Below are positions 56,546-64,000 of a DNA stretch of 64,000 nucleotides, one piece after another. Within the stretch, counting starts at the first letter, position 1; each line of letters starts with the position of its first letter. The stretch is from assembly GCF_003114835.2 (NCBI RefSeq), contig NZ_AP025028.1:928001-992000 (forward strand), given 5' to 3'. The DNA is from Leptospira kobayashii (GTDB lineage: Bacteria; Spirochaetota; Leptospiria; Leptospirales; Leptospiraceae). The notes below the pieces were generated by a model. The model did no database searches. It worked only from the letters and a program-made list of their open reading frames with translations, and was not told the DNA's origin. Position numbers and translations under genes: made by a program.

Positions 56546-58243
56546 ATGACCAAGCCACTCACAGTTCAAAGCGATAAAACGATGCTTCTAGAGGTTGATA
56601 ACCCCGAATACGAGGCTTGTCGCGATCTTATTTCCAAATTTGCAGAGCTCGAAAAAAGCCCGGAATATATGCATACTTACCGCATTTCCCCTCTATCTCT
56701 TTGGAATGCGGCATCCATCAAAATGACGGCAGAGGAGATTGTAGAGGGACTCGTTGGTTTCTCCCGTTACTCTGTTCCGAAAAACGTGATCAATGAGATC
56801 AAAGAGCAGATTTCCCGTTATGGAAAAGTGAAGCTCGTAAAAGAAGAATCGGGCGAACTTTATATCATTTCCAATGAAATGGGATTTATCACTGAAATCG
56901 CAAACAACCGAGCCGTACAACCGTTCGTGGACGGAATGGAAGGCGATAAAATCCGAATCAAAAAAGAATACCGTGGCCATATCAAACAAGCTTTGATCAA
57001 GATCGGTTTTCCCGTAGAGGATTTGGCGGGTTATGACGAAGGGAATAAATACCCTTTCAACCTAAAGCCTGTTACTGGGGGCGGTACCAAGTTCGGAATG
57101 AGAGATTACCAAAGAGCATCTGTCGAAGCTTTCCATGCAGGTGGAAGGAACGAAGGCGGCTCCGGGGTAGTGGTTCTTCCTTGCGGTGCGGGTAAAACCA
57201 TCGTGGGTATGGGTGTGATGCAAATCGTGGGAGCAGAAACTCTCATTTTAGTAACGAACACTTTGTCCATTCGTCAGTGGAGAAATGAAATTTTAGACAA
57301 AACCGACATCCCTGAATCGGATATCGGAGAGTATTCCGGTGAGATGAAAGAGATCAAACCGATTACGATTGCAACTTATAACATTCTGACTCACAGAAAG
57401 AAAAAAGGCGGGGACTTCACGCATTTTCATATCTTCAGTGCAAATAACTGGGGTTTGATTGTGTATGATGAGGTGCATTTGTTACCGGCACCCGTTTTTC
57501 GTATGACATCGGAATTGCAAGCAAAACGTAGGTTAGGTTTGACGGCGACTCTTGTTCGGGAAGACGGATTGGAAGAAGACGTGTTTTCACTTATCGGACC
57601 GAAGAAATACGATGTGCCTTGGAAAGAGTTGGAAGCCAAAGCCTGGATTGCGGAAGCAAACTGTATTGAAGTTCGTGTTCCGATGGAAGAAGATTTGCGT
57701 ATGCGCTATTCTGTTGCGGACGATCGTGAAAAGTTCAGACTAGCTTCCGAAAATCCTGAAAAACTCAGAGCGATCAGTTATATCCTGAAAAAACACGCGA
57801 CTAACAACATACTTGTGATCGGGCAATATATCAATCAATTGGAAGAGATTTCCCAAACGTTTAAGATTCCTTTGATTACGGGAAAAACACCTCTTCCCGA
57901 AAGACAGGAGTTATATCAGGCATTCCGTTCCGGTCAGATCAAACAATTGGTAGTATCTAAGGTAGCGAACTTTTCCATCGACTTACCGGATGCAAACATT
58001 GCCATTCAGGTATCGGGAACTTTCGGTTCCAGACAGGAAGAAGCACAAAGGCTCGGAAGGATTCTCAGACCGAAATCAGGAGACAATACCGCGATTTTTT
58101 ACTCTTTGATTTCCCGTGATACGAACGAAGAGAGATTCGGACAAAACAGACAGTTGTTTTTAACGGAGCAAGGTTATGAGTATGAAATTTATACTCTTGA
58201 TCAGTTCAAAGAAACAGTACCAGAAGAAGTATTAAGTAAATAA
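56546..58243 (+). CDS. XPB/ERCC3-like superfamily 2 DNA helicase
   Basis: This 565-residue protein has an N-terminal XPB-specific region (about residues 1-180) and two RecA-like domains. Motif I is VVVLPCGAGKTIVGMGVM and motif II is the DEVH box (VYDEVHLLP). A RED-like turn LVREDGLEEDVFSLIG and motif VI (QRLGRILRPK) follow. Bacterial XPB homologues are thought to act in DNA repair or transcription coupling. ATG 56546 has GAGAGGG upstream; the longer frame from 56438 has none. Confidence 0.9.
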   Translation: MTKPLTVQSDKTMLLEVDNPEYEACRDLISKFAELEKSPEYMHTYRISPLSLWNAASIKMTAEEIVEGLVGFSRYSVPKNVINEIKEQISRYGKVKLVKEESGELYIISNEMGFITEIANNRAVQPFVDGMEGDKIRIKKEYRGHIKQALIKIGFPVEDLAGYDEGNKYPFNLKPVTGGGTKFGMRDYQRASVEAFHAGGRNEGGSGVVVLPCGAGKTIVGMGVMQIVGAETLILVTNTLSIRQWRNEILDKTDIPESDIGEYSGEMKEIKPITIATYNILTHRKKKGGDFTHFHIFSANNWGLIVYDEVHLLPAPVFRMTSELQAKRRLGLTATLVREDGLEEDVFSLIGPKKYDVPWKELEAKAWIAEANCIEVRVPMEEDLRMRYSVADDREKFRLASENPEKLRAISYILKKHATNNILVIGQYINQLEEISQTFKIPLITGKTPLPERQELYQAFRSGQIKQLVVSKVANFSIDLPDANIAIQVSGTFGSRQEEAQRLGRILRPKSGDNTAIFYSLISRDTNEERFGQNRQLFLTEQGYEYEIYTLDQFKETVPEEVLSK

Positions 58244-58254
58244 AAAGGAATAAA

Positions 58255-59472
58255 ATGAAACTCGTCGCACAAAGGTTAGATGTAGTAGAACCCTCTCCCA
58301 CCCTTGCCATTACCGCCAAAGCGAATCAGCTGAAGGCGAGTGGTTTGGATGTTGTCGGTTTTGGTGCAGGAGAACCGGATTTTGATACTCCAGCCCACAT
58401 CAAAGAGGCAGCAAAAAAAGCCATGGATCAGGGGAAGACCAAATATACTCCTGTGAGTGGAACCGTAAGTTTGAAAGAAGCCATTATCCAAAAGTTCAAA
58501 ACGGATAACGGCCTTACTTACGAAAAAAATCAAATCATTGTGGGAACGGGTGGAAAACAAGTTCTGTATAATTTCTTTATGGCGACTTTGAATGCAGGTG
58601 ATGAGGTGATCATCCCTGCACCGTATTGGGTTAGTTATGCGGATATAGTGCGTCTTGCGGAAGGTGTTCCTGTCATCGTTTCAACCGATATTACAAGCGG
58701 GTTCAAGATTTCGCCGGAGCAGTTGGAAAAGGCGATCACTCCCAAGACAAAGGTTTTTATATTCAATTCTCCTTCCAACCCTACAGGTGCGGCGTATACC
58801 CGTTCCGATGTAGAAGCTTTGGTAAAGGTGTTGGAACCGAAAGAAATCATTACCGTTTCGGACGATATTTACGAAAAGATTCTCTATGACGGTCTGGAAT
58901 TCGTAAACCCTGCGATGATTTCCGCGAAGATGAAGGAAAAAACTTTTGTTGTCAACGGAGTTTCCAAAGCATATTCCATGACCGGATGGCGTATCGGTTA
59001 TGCGGCGGGAAATGCAGAGATCATAAAAAACATGGATACGATGCAAGGCCAATCCACTTCCAACGCTTCTTCCATTTCCCAAGCTGCTGCAGAAGCTGCG
59101 TTGACCGGAGATCAAAGTCCCGTTTTGGAAATGAAAAAGGCATTTGATAATCGTCGTAAGTTGATTGTCTCTCTTTTGAACGCTATTCCCGGAATAGATT
59201 GTAGAATGCCGGAAGGCGCTTTCTATGCATTTCCTTATTTAACGGGTGTTTATTCTCTTCCTGGTTTTCAAAGATTGCAAAAAGAGAAAAACGAAAAATC
59301 CTTATCGAAATTGTTTTGTGACGTGCTCTTGGACAAATACAATGTAGCTGCCGTTCCCGGAATTGCCTTCGGAGATGATAATGCTCTCCGTTTGTCTTAT
59401 GCACTGGGTGAAAAAGACATAGAGAAAGGTGTGTCCCGGATCAAACAGATGGTTGAGGACTTAAGTAAATAA
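58255..59472 (+). CDS. aspC: Aspartate/aromatic aminotransferase (class I, PLP)
   Basis: This 405-residue protein opens RLDVVEPSPTLAITAKANQL, as in the Igamma (thermophile/Bacillus-type) aspartate aminotransferases. The PLP lysine is K238 in VNGVSKAYSMTGWRIGY. NSPSNPTG and a C-terminal Arg (ALRLSYA) complete the active site. It exchanges the amino group between aspartate and 2-oxoglutarate. It lies 12 bp before the next gene. Confidence 0.92.
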   Translation: MKLVAQRLDVVEPSPTLAITAKANQLKASGLDVVGFGAGEPDFDTPAHIKEAAKKAMDQGKTKYTPVSGTVSLKEAIIQKFKTDNGLTYEKNQIIVGTGGKQVLYNFFMATLNAGDEVIIPAPYWVSYADIVRLAEGVPVIVSTDITSGFKISPEQLEKAITPKTKVFIFNSPSNPTGAAYTRSDVEALVKVLEPKEIITVSDDIYEKILYDGLEFVNPAMISAKMKEKTFVVNGVSKAYSMTGWRIGYAAGNAEIIKNMDTMQGQSTSNASSISQAAAEAALTGDQSPVLEMKKAFDNRRKLIVSLLNAIPGIDCRMPEGAFYAFPYLTGVYSLPGFQRLQKEKNEKSLSKLFCDVLLDKYNVAAVPGIAFGDDNALRLSYALGEKDIEKGVSRIKQMVEDLSK

Positions 59473-59483
59473 AGTAGCAAGGT

Positions 59484-60509
59484 ATGGGAAGAATTCTAAT
59501 CATATTTGTTTTCTTCCTTGCCGTGATTCTTCCTAGTTTCCTAGGGGGCGAGCCTAAGTCTCTCAAACCGATCCTAAAACAAGCCGCGCCGAAATCGGTT
59601 CATAATACGGATTCAAAATCCGAGATTGTTGTGAATCATTTCGGAGTGAAACTTTATCTCTTCCCCGATAGAAAGAGCAACGTTTTAAAAACGATCCAGT
59701 TCGGAGAACGGTTGTTTTATGACAGTTCCAGTCTGGAGCCGAATTCTGCGGAATGGGTTCCTGTCGTCACGGAAGAAAAATTAGCGGGGTTTTTACTTCG
59801 TAATACATTGCTTTTGGTTTCTAAGAATAAATTTTTATCCACCGTTCTGTTCGAAGCGGACAAACTTTTGAAGCTAAATTCAACCGGTTTGGAACAAAGG
59901 ATGGAAATTGCAGATTCTTTGTTTCGTCATGCCGGTACGGGTGAGTTCCGTGGAGACGACTTTACTTTGATTAAAGCGAAGGCAGGTTTTGCACTGATCA
60001 AATCCATAGATATTTTAAATGAAAAAAATATCAAAGCGGATAGTTCCAAAGAAATTTTGGATTTTTTGAAACGCCATGAATCAAAGCTTCTCTTCGATTA
60101 TTCAGCCGGTAAGTATTACGTAGATGCGAATTATTTTTGGAAGTTGGTTGAAAATCATCCGAATACAAAACATTCGGATTACGCTGGTTATCTGGCGGCG
60201 GAAGCTTCTCCCGATGTGGAATGTCAAAGAGATCTTGCTTGTGAATTGGAAAAACTCAGACGTTCCAAGATGAAATATATTTATTTTTTTCCCAATGGAA
60301 ATTATGTTTCCATGTATTCAAAGTCCGTAGTCGCCAAATTAAAGGAAATTACAAAAGACCCCGAATCCATTGCTTGTTTTCAGCCGGCGCCGCAAAATAT
60401 ACAGGTGGAGATCAATACAATGTACCGCTATGTTCAGGATTATAGTCTGAGATACCGGAAAGAAATTCTTCCTTACATTCAAATCCTTCAGAAGGAATGC
60501 CTGAAATAG
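59484..60509 (+). CDS. Exported SH3-like domain protein, unknown
   Basis: This 341-residue protein has a signal peptide (residues 1-21) and an SH3b-like segment (about 50-112: VKLYLFPDRKSNVLKTIQFG, then WVPVVTEEKLAGFLL). A long helical region with four cysteines follows. It may bind peptidoglycan, but no partner is known. Adjacent to the aminotransferase and hydrolase genes. Confidence 0.65.
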   Translation: MGRILIIFVFFLAVILPSFLGGEPKSLKPILKQAAPKSVHNTDSKSEIVVNHFGVKLYLFPDRKSNVLKTIQFGERLFYDSSSLEPNSAEWVPVVTEEKLAGFLLRNTLLLVSKNKFLSTVLFEADKLLKLNSTGLEQRMEIADSLFRHAGTGEFRGDDFTLIKAKAGFALIKSIDILNEKNIKADSSKEILDFLKRHESKLLFDYSAGKYYVDANYFWKLVENHPNTKHSDYAGYLAAEASPDVECQRDLACELEKLRRSKMKYIYFFPNGNYVSMYSKSVVAKLKEITKDPESIACFQPAPQNIQVEINTMYRYVQDYSLRYRKEILPYIQILQKECLK

Positions 60510-60527
60510 TATAGGTTTGGATTTCCC

Positions 60528-61331
60528 TTGAAACTAGCCTATAAATTATATCCTAAAGAAAGCTCCTCAGGAAATCCAAATTCCAAAGACGGGATCAACA
60601 TCCTGATACTTCACGGACTTTTCGGATCTTCCAAAAACTGGGTTTCGATCGCCAAAAAACTATCGTTATATGGAGACGTATACACTATAGATCTCCGAAA
60701 TCACGGGGACTCACCCCATTCTGAAGAACATTCCATTTCGCTTATGGCTGAGGATATAGATGAGTTTATCCAAGACCATTCATTGCAAAATACGATACTA
60801 CTTGGACATTCGATGGGAGGACTCGTTTCTATGTTATACGATCTTCTTCATCCAGGCCTTTTGAAAGCTTTGATTATTCAGGATATTTCTCCCCGTCCTT
60901 ATCCTTTCGCTTATGATAAAGAAATTCAATCCATGAGGATTCCTATTGACCATGCAAATACAAGGGCGGAAGTGGATGGGTTTATGAGCGAAGTTCTTCC
61001 CGACGCTTTTATCCGCCAGTTTTTGCAAATGAGTTTGGAAAGAAAGCCGGAGGGAGGATACTTTTGGAAACTGAACGTAGAAGGTTTGTCCAAAGCCCGT
61101 CATATGTTTGAGAACGTATTTCTCCCTCATATGAGTTCCGGAACAAAGTCATTGTTTATCGTAGGCGGAGATTCCACTTATATAACGGATTCAGATCGTG
61201 AGTTGATCCGTTCCGTATTTTTGAATTCAGAGATAGAAACGCTTGCAGGAGGAGGGCATTACATTCATTATACGCATGCGAGCCAATTTTTAGATAGAAT
61301 CGAAAGATTTATCAAAGGGGTGATTGCTTGA
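60528..61331 (+). CDS. Alpha/beta-hydrolase (YbfF-like esterase)
   Basis: This 267-residue protein has ILHGLFGSSKNW, then DLRNHGDSPHS, the nucleophile elbow GHSMGG (Ser near residue 97) and a C-terminal GGGHYIHYTH with the catalytic His. This is the layout of YbfF-type acyl-CoA/esters hydrolases. It starts at TTG and overlaps the next gene by 4 bp. Confidence 0.85.
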   Translation: MKLAYKLYPKESSSGNPNSKDGINILILHGLFGSSKNWVSIAKKLSLYGDVYTIDLRNHGDSPHSEEHSISLMAEDIDEFIQDHSLQNTILLGHSMGGLVSMLYDLLHPGLLKALIIQDISPRPYPFAYDKEIQSMRIPIDHANTRAEVDGFMSEVLPDAFIRQFLQMSLERKPEGGYFWKLNVEGLSKARHMFENVFLPHMSSGTKSLFIVGGDSTYITDSDRELIRSVFLNSEIETLAGGGHYIHYTHASQFLDRIERFIKGVIA

Positions 61332-62335
61332 AACATTCCAAACCTGTATGGAACTTAAGTCTTTGCATTTTAATTTTCTTCGGCTCTTTGTCTTGTGATT
61401 CGAATCGAGATTTACCCGATCCTAAAAAAATATTCAATTCTTATGTGGGAGCGAGTTTCTCCGTTTCTTTGGACTCCGGTCCTCTGGAAGAATCCAAAGT
61501 CTGGACCGGTTCCGGTTTCGTTTTCGATAAACAAGGATTAGGTTTGACATGTTCCCATGTTGTGCCTGACGATAAAAAATTTATAATCCGAATGGGCGGA
61601 ACCGGAAAAAAATTCTACGCCAAGGTAATCAAACGCGACGCCGATAATGATTTAGCAATTGTTCAATGGGAGAACGAAAGTCCGAAAAATCAATCTGTTT
61701 TTGATGTAATTGATTCCTATGAACCCGAGACAGGGGCCTTGTTTTATATGATATCCACTCCTTTCGGGATGGAAGAGTCTTTTGATTTAGGCATCATCGC
61801 TAATCATTCCAGGTTGGGAGCGGATGTATTTGCGCGGGACAAGGCATTTGTGCAATTGAATCGGATGGTTCTTTCCGGTTCTTCCGGCGCCGCCATCTTT
61901 GATGGACAGGGTAAAGTTTTAGGTATGGCGCGATTTCAATTGTCTTCCGACGGATCCAAACGAGATGGGATCGGCTTTGCCATTCCTGTAACGACTTTAA
62001 TTGAATTTGTAAAATCGATCCCTATTGCCGGCAGAACCAAAGAAGATATCCAAAGAGGAATTGTTGAGATTCCGATTCTAACCGCTCATTTGATCAACAA
62101 ACTACGATTAAAGCAAAATAAAGGCGTTCTTGTAAGTTATACTGAACCCGGATCTTCAGCGGAAAAGGCAGGAATTAAGAGATACGATTTGATCACCGGT
62201 ATGAATGAAAATCAAATTGCGAATGCGGAAGATTTTTATTCACAGATGGCAAAAATTCCCGCAAGCCAAAATATTGTTTTAATCATCATTCGGGAGAACC
62301 GTGAGTTAAAGATAAAGATTGCCCCTTCTTTATAG
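61328..62335 (+). CDS. HtrA/DegP-like serine protease lipoprotein with PDZ
   Basis: This 335-residue protein has a lipoprotein signal (Cys at 23, FGSLSC). A chymotrypsin-fold protease domain has His77 (TCSHVV), Asp108 (ADNDLAIV) and Ser186 (SGSSGAA). A C-terminal PDZ domain spans about 245-335 (GVLVSYTEPGSSAEKAGIKR). The usual GNSGG is GSSGA here, and the triad is complete. It likely degrades or refolds misfolded envelope proteins. TTG start overlaps the hydrolase stop. Confidence 0.85.
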   Translation: MKHSKPVWNLSLCILIFFGSLSCDSNRDLPDPKKIFNSYVGASFSVSLDSGPLEESKVWTGSGFVFDKQGLGLTCSHVVPDDKKFIIRMGGTGKKFYAKVIKRDADNDLAIVQWENESPKNQSVFDVIDSYEPETGALFYMISTPFGMEESFDLGIIANHSRLGADVFARDKAFVQLNRMVLSGSSGAAIFDGQGKVLGMARFQLSSDGSKRDGIGFAIPVTTLIEFVKSIPIAGRTKEDIQRGIVEIPILTAHLINKLRLKQNKGVLVSYTEPGSSAEKAGIKRYDLITGMNENQIANAEDFYSQMAKIPASQNIVLIIIRENRELKIKIAPSL

Positions 62336-62350
62336 GAAGAAAAGGCAATC
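62317..62350. terminator. Hairpin between convergent genes
   Basis: GATTGCC pairs with GGCAATC (7 bp), then an internal loop and TTCTT/AAGAA (5 bp). It overlaps the HtrA-like stop codon and lies between two convergent genes. There is no long T-run, so termination is moderate in confidence. Confidence 0.5.
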
Positions 62351-62362
62351 CGGAAATCAGTG

Positions 62363-63436
62363 TTAGTTGAAATCTACAGTAATGGTTTCAGCGAGTGTTT
62401 CGCCGTTGATCTTTCCTGTGATCGTAATATTGAACTTTCCTTTGAAAGAACTGCCTGAAGATGTCAACGTGGATGTTGCTATCAGTTTCAAGCTTTCAAT
62501 CTTTAAGGTAGGAGTAGTTGTTCCGTCTTGAGTGATTACCAAATCATTTGAATCCGCTTGTGAAGTGATGGTAAAGCTGTATGAAGAACCGCTTGTAACG
62601 CTGGATTGATTGTCGAATACCAGAGTTCCGTTCACAGTCACAGGTTTTGAAAACACTAAAGCGTCTTTATATAAAGATTGTAAACTTGCGCAGTCAGTTG
62701 TGGAGAACGACGTTGTACCTTTGTCTTTTAAGTATTTGTAATACCCGAAACTATCTGTATAAATAGATCCGAAGTTTGTAAACTTTGCAGTCGCCTTATT
62801 TGAACTTGTGGTGACTCCAGAACTTGTTTTTGTCTTGTACTCCCCGTCCGTAAAAACAGCGGTTCCCTGTTTAGTCAGACTGGAAACAGTGGAACTATAC
62901 CCTATGTATGTTTCAACAGGACAGGAAGCACCGCTAATGGTTAAGTTGGTGGTTGTTTTTGTAAATACGTATCCGCTTACGGTTCCGCTATAAGTATAAA
63001 CCGTTTCTCCGTTTCCATTTACACTAGAGGAAGACCATGCAGTCAGCTCACGTGAGTTTCTATTTGCAATGTTCGTCTCTTTGATAAACTTTATAACTGC
63101 TTCCTTTGCAATAACGGGATCTTTCCCGTTTTCATAGATTTCTCTAACCATTGCAATCAATCTTTGGCTTTGTGAATTTTTTGTATTATAAGTAAAGTTA
63201 CTACTTTGACTGTTTGTGGCGACACTGCTGGAGATCGTAGAAACAAGGTTCGCTGTTGCACTTGCTTTTCCAACGGTGGTGTTGATATCGCTGGTTTGGC
63301 TTCCGGAACTACCACGGTTGAGAAGGGCAAGACCGATGAGAAGGGAGTTGTCGTCTTTTTTATCTTCTTTGCAAGTAATAAAGAAGAGAGTAATAGCCAA
63401 TAACAGATATGAGCTGATCTGTAGATGTTTTTTCAT
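62363..63436 (-). CDS. Ser/Thr-rich lipoprotein, unknown
   Basis: This 357-residue protein has a lipoprotein signal (Cys after LFFIT) and the KEDKKDD linker common in leptospiral lipoproteins. It has unusually Ser/Thr-rich strand-like sequence throughout (for example SSGSQTSDINTTVGKASATA). It has no rhodanese domain and no recognised family. AAGGA lies 8 bases before the ATG. Confidence 0.75.
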   Translation of the reverse strand: MKKHLQISSYLLLAITLFFITCKEDKKDDNSLLIGLALLNRGSSGSQTSDINTTVGKASATANLVSTISSSVATNSQSSNFTYNTKNSQSQRLIAMVREIYENGKDPVIAKEAVIKFIKETNIANRNSRELTAWSSSSVNGNGETVYTYSGTVSGYVFTKTTTNLTISGASCPVETYIGYSSTVSSLTKQGTAVFTDGEYKTKTSSGVTTSSNKATAKFTNFGSIYTDSFGYYKYLKDKGTTSFSTTDCASLQSLYKDALVFSKPVTVNGTLVFDNQSSVTSGSSYSFTITSQADSNDLVITQDGTTTPTLKIESLKLIATSTLTSSGSSFKGKFNITITGKINGETLAETITVDFN

Positions 63437-63714
63437 TATTTGAATCCTTTATAGTGATTTTAAATAAACGAAGCTAAGATAGGCAAGAAAAAACGGAAAA
63501 ACTAACAGGTTTTTAGCGAAGGTTGTGTTTATATTTATTGCTGAAGTTTTCTTTTTTTTTCGAAAATAAAATTTTTTTTCCCGTTTTTCCGAACGGATTG
63601 ATTTTTAAATATTCCATGATTCGATTATGATAATGAGACTGATATTATAAATGGGCTATTTGGAAACAAATGACAGAACGGCAAAATTTCTGCCGCACTG
63701 TCTTTATCTGTCTG
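63437..63714. other. T-rich intergenic region
   Basis: A 278-base AT-rich stretch with T-runs (near 63545-63580) lies between the lipoprotein start and the dps end. It holds a weak minus-strand hairpin at 63679-63695 (CGGCA/TGCCG) that could terminate dps. No gene is seen. Confidence 0.5.
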
Positions 63715-64000
63715 TTAAGCGAGAAGGGATCTCAGCATCCATGCGGTTTTTTCATGGATATCCAATCTTTGTGTGAGTAGATCAAGACTTGCCTGATCAT
63801 TCCCTTTTTCCGCGGGAGCATAAGCGGATCTTGCGGTTCGAATCACTGCTTCGTTCCCTTCCACCAAGTTGCGAATCATGTCTTCCGCTTTGGGAACTTC
63901 TTTATCTTCTGCGATGGAAGAATATTTTGCAAATTCAGAACCGCTGACGGGAGCATAGTATCCTAAAGCGCGGATCCGTTCCGCTATAGGATCAATTGCA
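63715..64000 (-). CDS. dps: Dps-family DNA-binding ferritin, C-terminal part (5' end outside window)
   Basis: The last about 95 residues are in the window: [19 protein letters not shown], then [20 protein letters not shown] and the ending [16 protein letters not shown]. This matches the C-terminal helices of Dps, which stores iron and protects DNA from oxidative damage. The ferroxidase His/Asp site would be in the missing part. Confidence 0.93.
   Translation of the reverse strand, partial: AIDPIAERIRALGYYAPVSGSEFAKYSSIAEDKEVPKAEDMIRNLVEGNEAVIRTARSAYAPAEKGNDQASLDLLTQRLDIHEKTAWMLRSLLA

Noticed and set aside
37699..63661. A 14-base identical sequence (TAAATGGGCTATTT) at 37699-37712 and 63648-63661.
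   Set aside because: Several such matches are expected by chance in 64 kb, and the two contexts are unrelated (upstream of a sulfurtransferase, downstream of dps).
1..64000. tRNA, rRNA and CRISPR arrays.
   Set aside because: No tRNA T-loop or acceptor pattern, rRNA core or regularly spaced direct repeats were seen in the intergenic regions.

Overview
The window looks like chromosome from a Leptospira-type spirochete, probably of the less AT-rich, saprophyte-like kind. The evidence is an export-apparatus flagellar cluster (fliN/Y to flhA), an LPS gene (lpxD), many short-signal lipoproteins, a remnant of the Leptospira-typical DUF1564 family, and dense genes with 4-bp ATGA-type overlaps. This is inferred from gene content only. 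No rRNA, tRNA, CRISPR array or intact mobile element was seen.

Layout. 1-6.5 kb: end of a chemoreceptor, then cmk-rpsA-TPR-hisG and rpmF-plsX-fabG (translation and lipid synthesis). 6.6-10.1 kb: a minus-strand block (FadL-type porin, tandem-rhodanese lipoprotein A) with structured intergenic DNA separates fabG from acpP. 10.5-14.7 kb: acpP, then an overlapping chain rnc-nudix-aroB-mscS-MORN. 14.7-16.7 kb: two unknown membrane proteins on the minus strand. 16.8-24.8 kb: lolC/E-lolD, a compact McsA/McsB-like protein, clpC, two small genes and mtaB. 25-30.3 kb: sulfur amino acids (metZ, metQ-metN-metI) with a pentaheme cytochrome. 30.4-42.6 kb: a sulfurtransferase/cytochrome region with two more tandem-rhodanese lipoproteins (B, C), an outer-membrane barrel, a haem-less cytochrome-like protein, an XRE-cupin regulator, a DUF4395 protein, an exported sulfurtransferase, a second pentaheme cytochrome and four glycosyltransferases. 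42.6-48.3 kb: OmpA-like protein, lpxD, ArsC-like protein, a barrel, a symporter-phosphatidylserine decarboxylase fusion and DUF971. 48.4-55.3 kb: fliN/Y-fliO-fliP-fliQ-fliR-flhB-flhA. 55.4-64 kb: dusA-like, XPB-like helicase, aspartate aminotransferase, SH3-like protein, hydrolase, HtrA-like lipoprotein, a Ser/Thr-rich lipoprotein and the end of dps.

Functional reading. Most genes are ordinary housekeeping. The best candidate for an undescribed system is the envelope sulfur/electron-transfer set: three paralogous tandem-rhodanese lipoproteins (one lacking the catalytic Cys), a membrane-anchored sulfurtransferase followed at once by a pentaheme cytochrome, a related pentaheme lipoprotein beside the sulfide-using enzyme MetZ, and an XRE-cupin regulator. 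Two other unusual architectures stand out: a single 268-residue protein combining an McsA-like zinc finger with an McsB-like arginine-kinase core directly before clpC, and a sodium:amino-acid symporter fused to phosphatidylserine decarboxylase.
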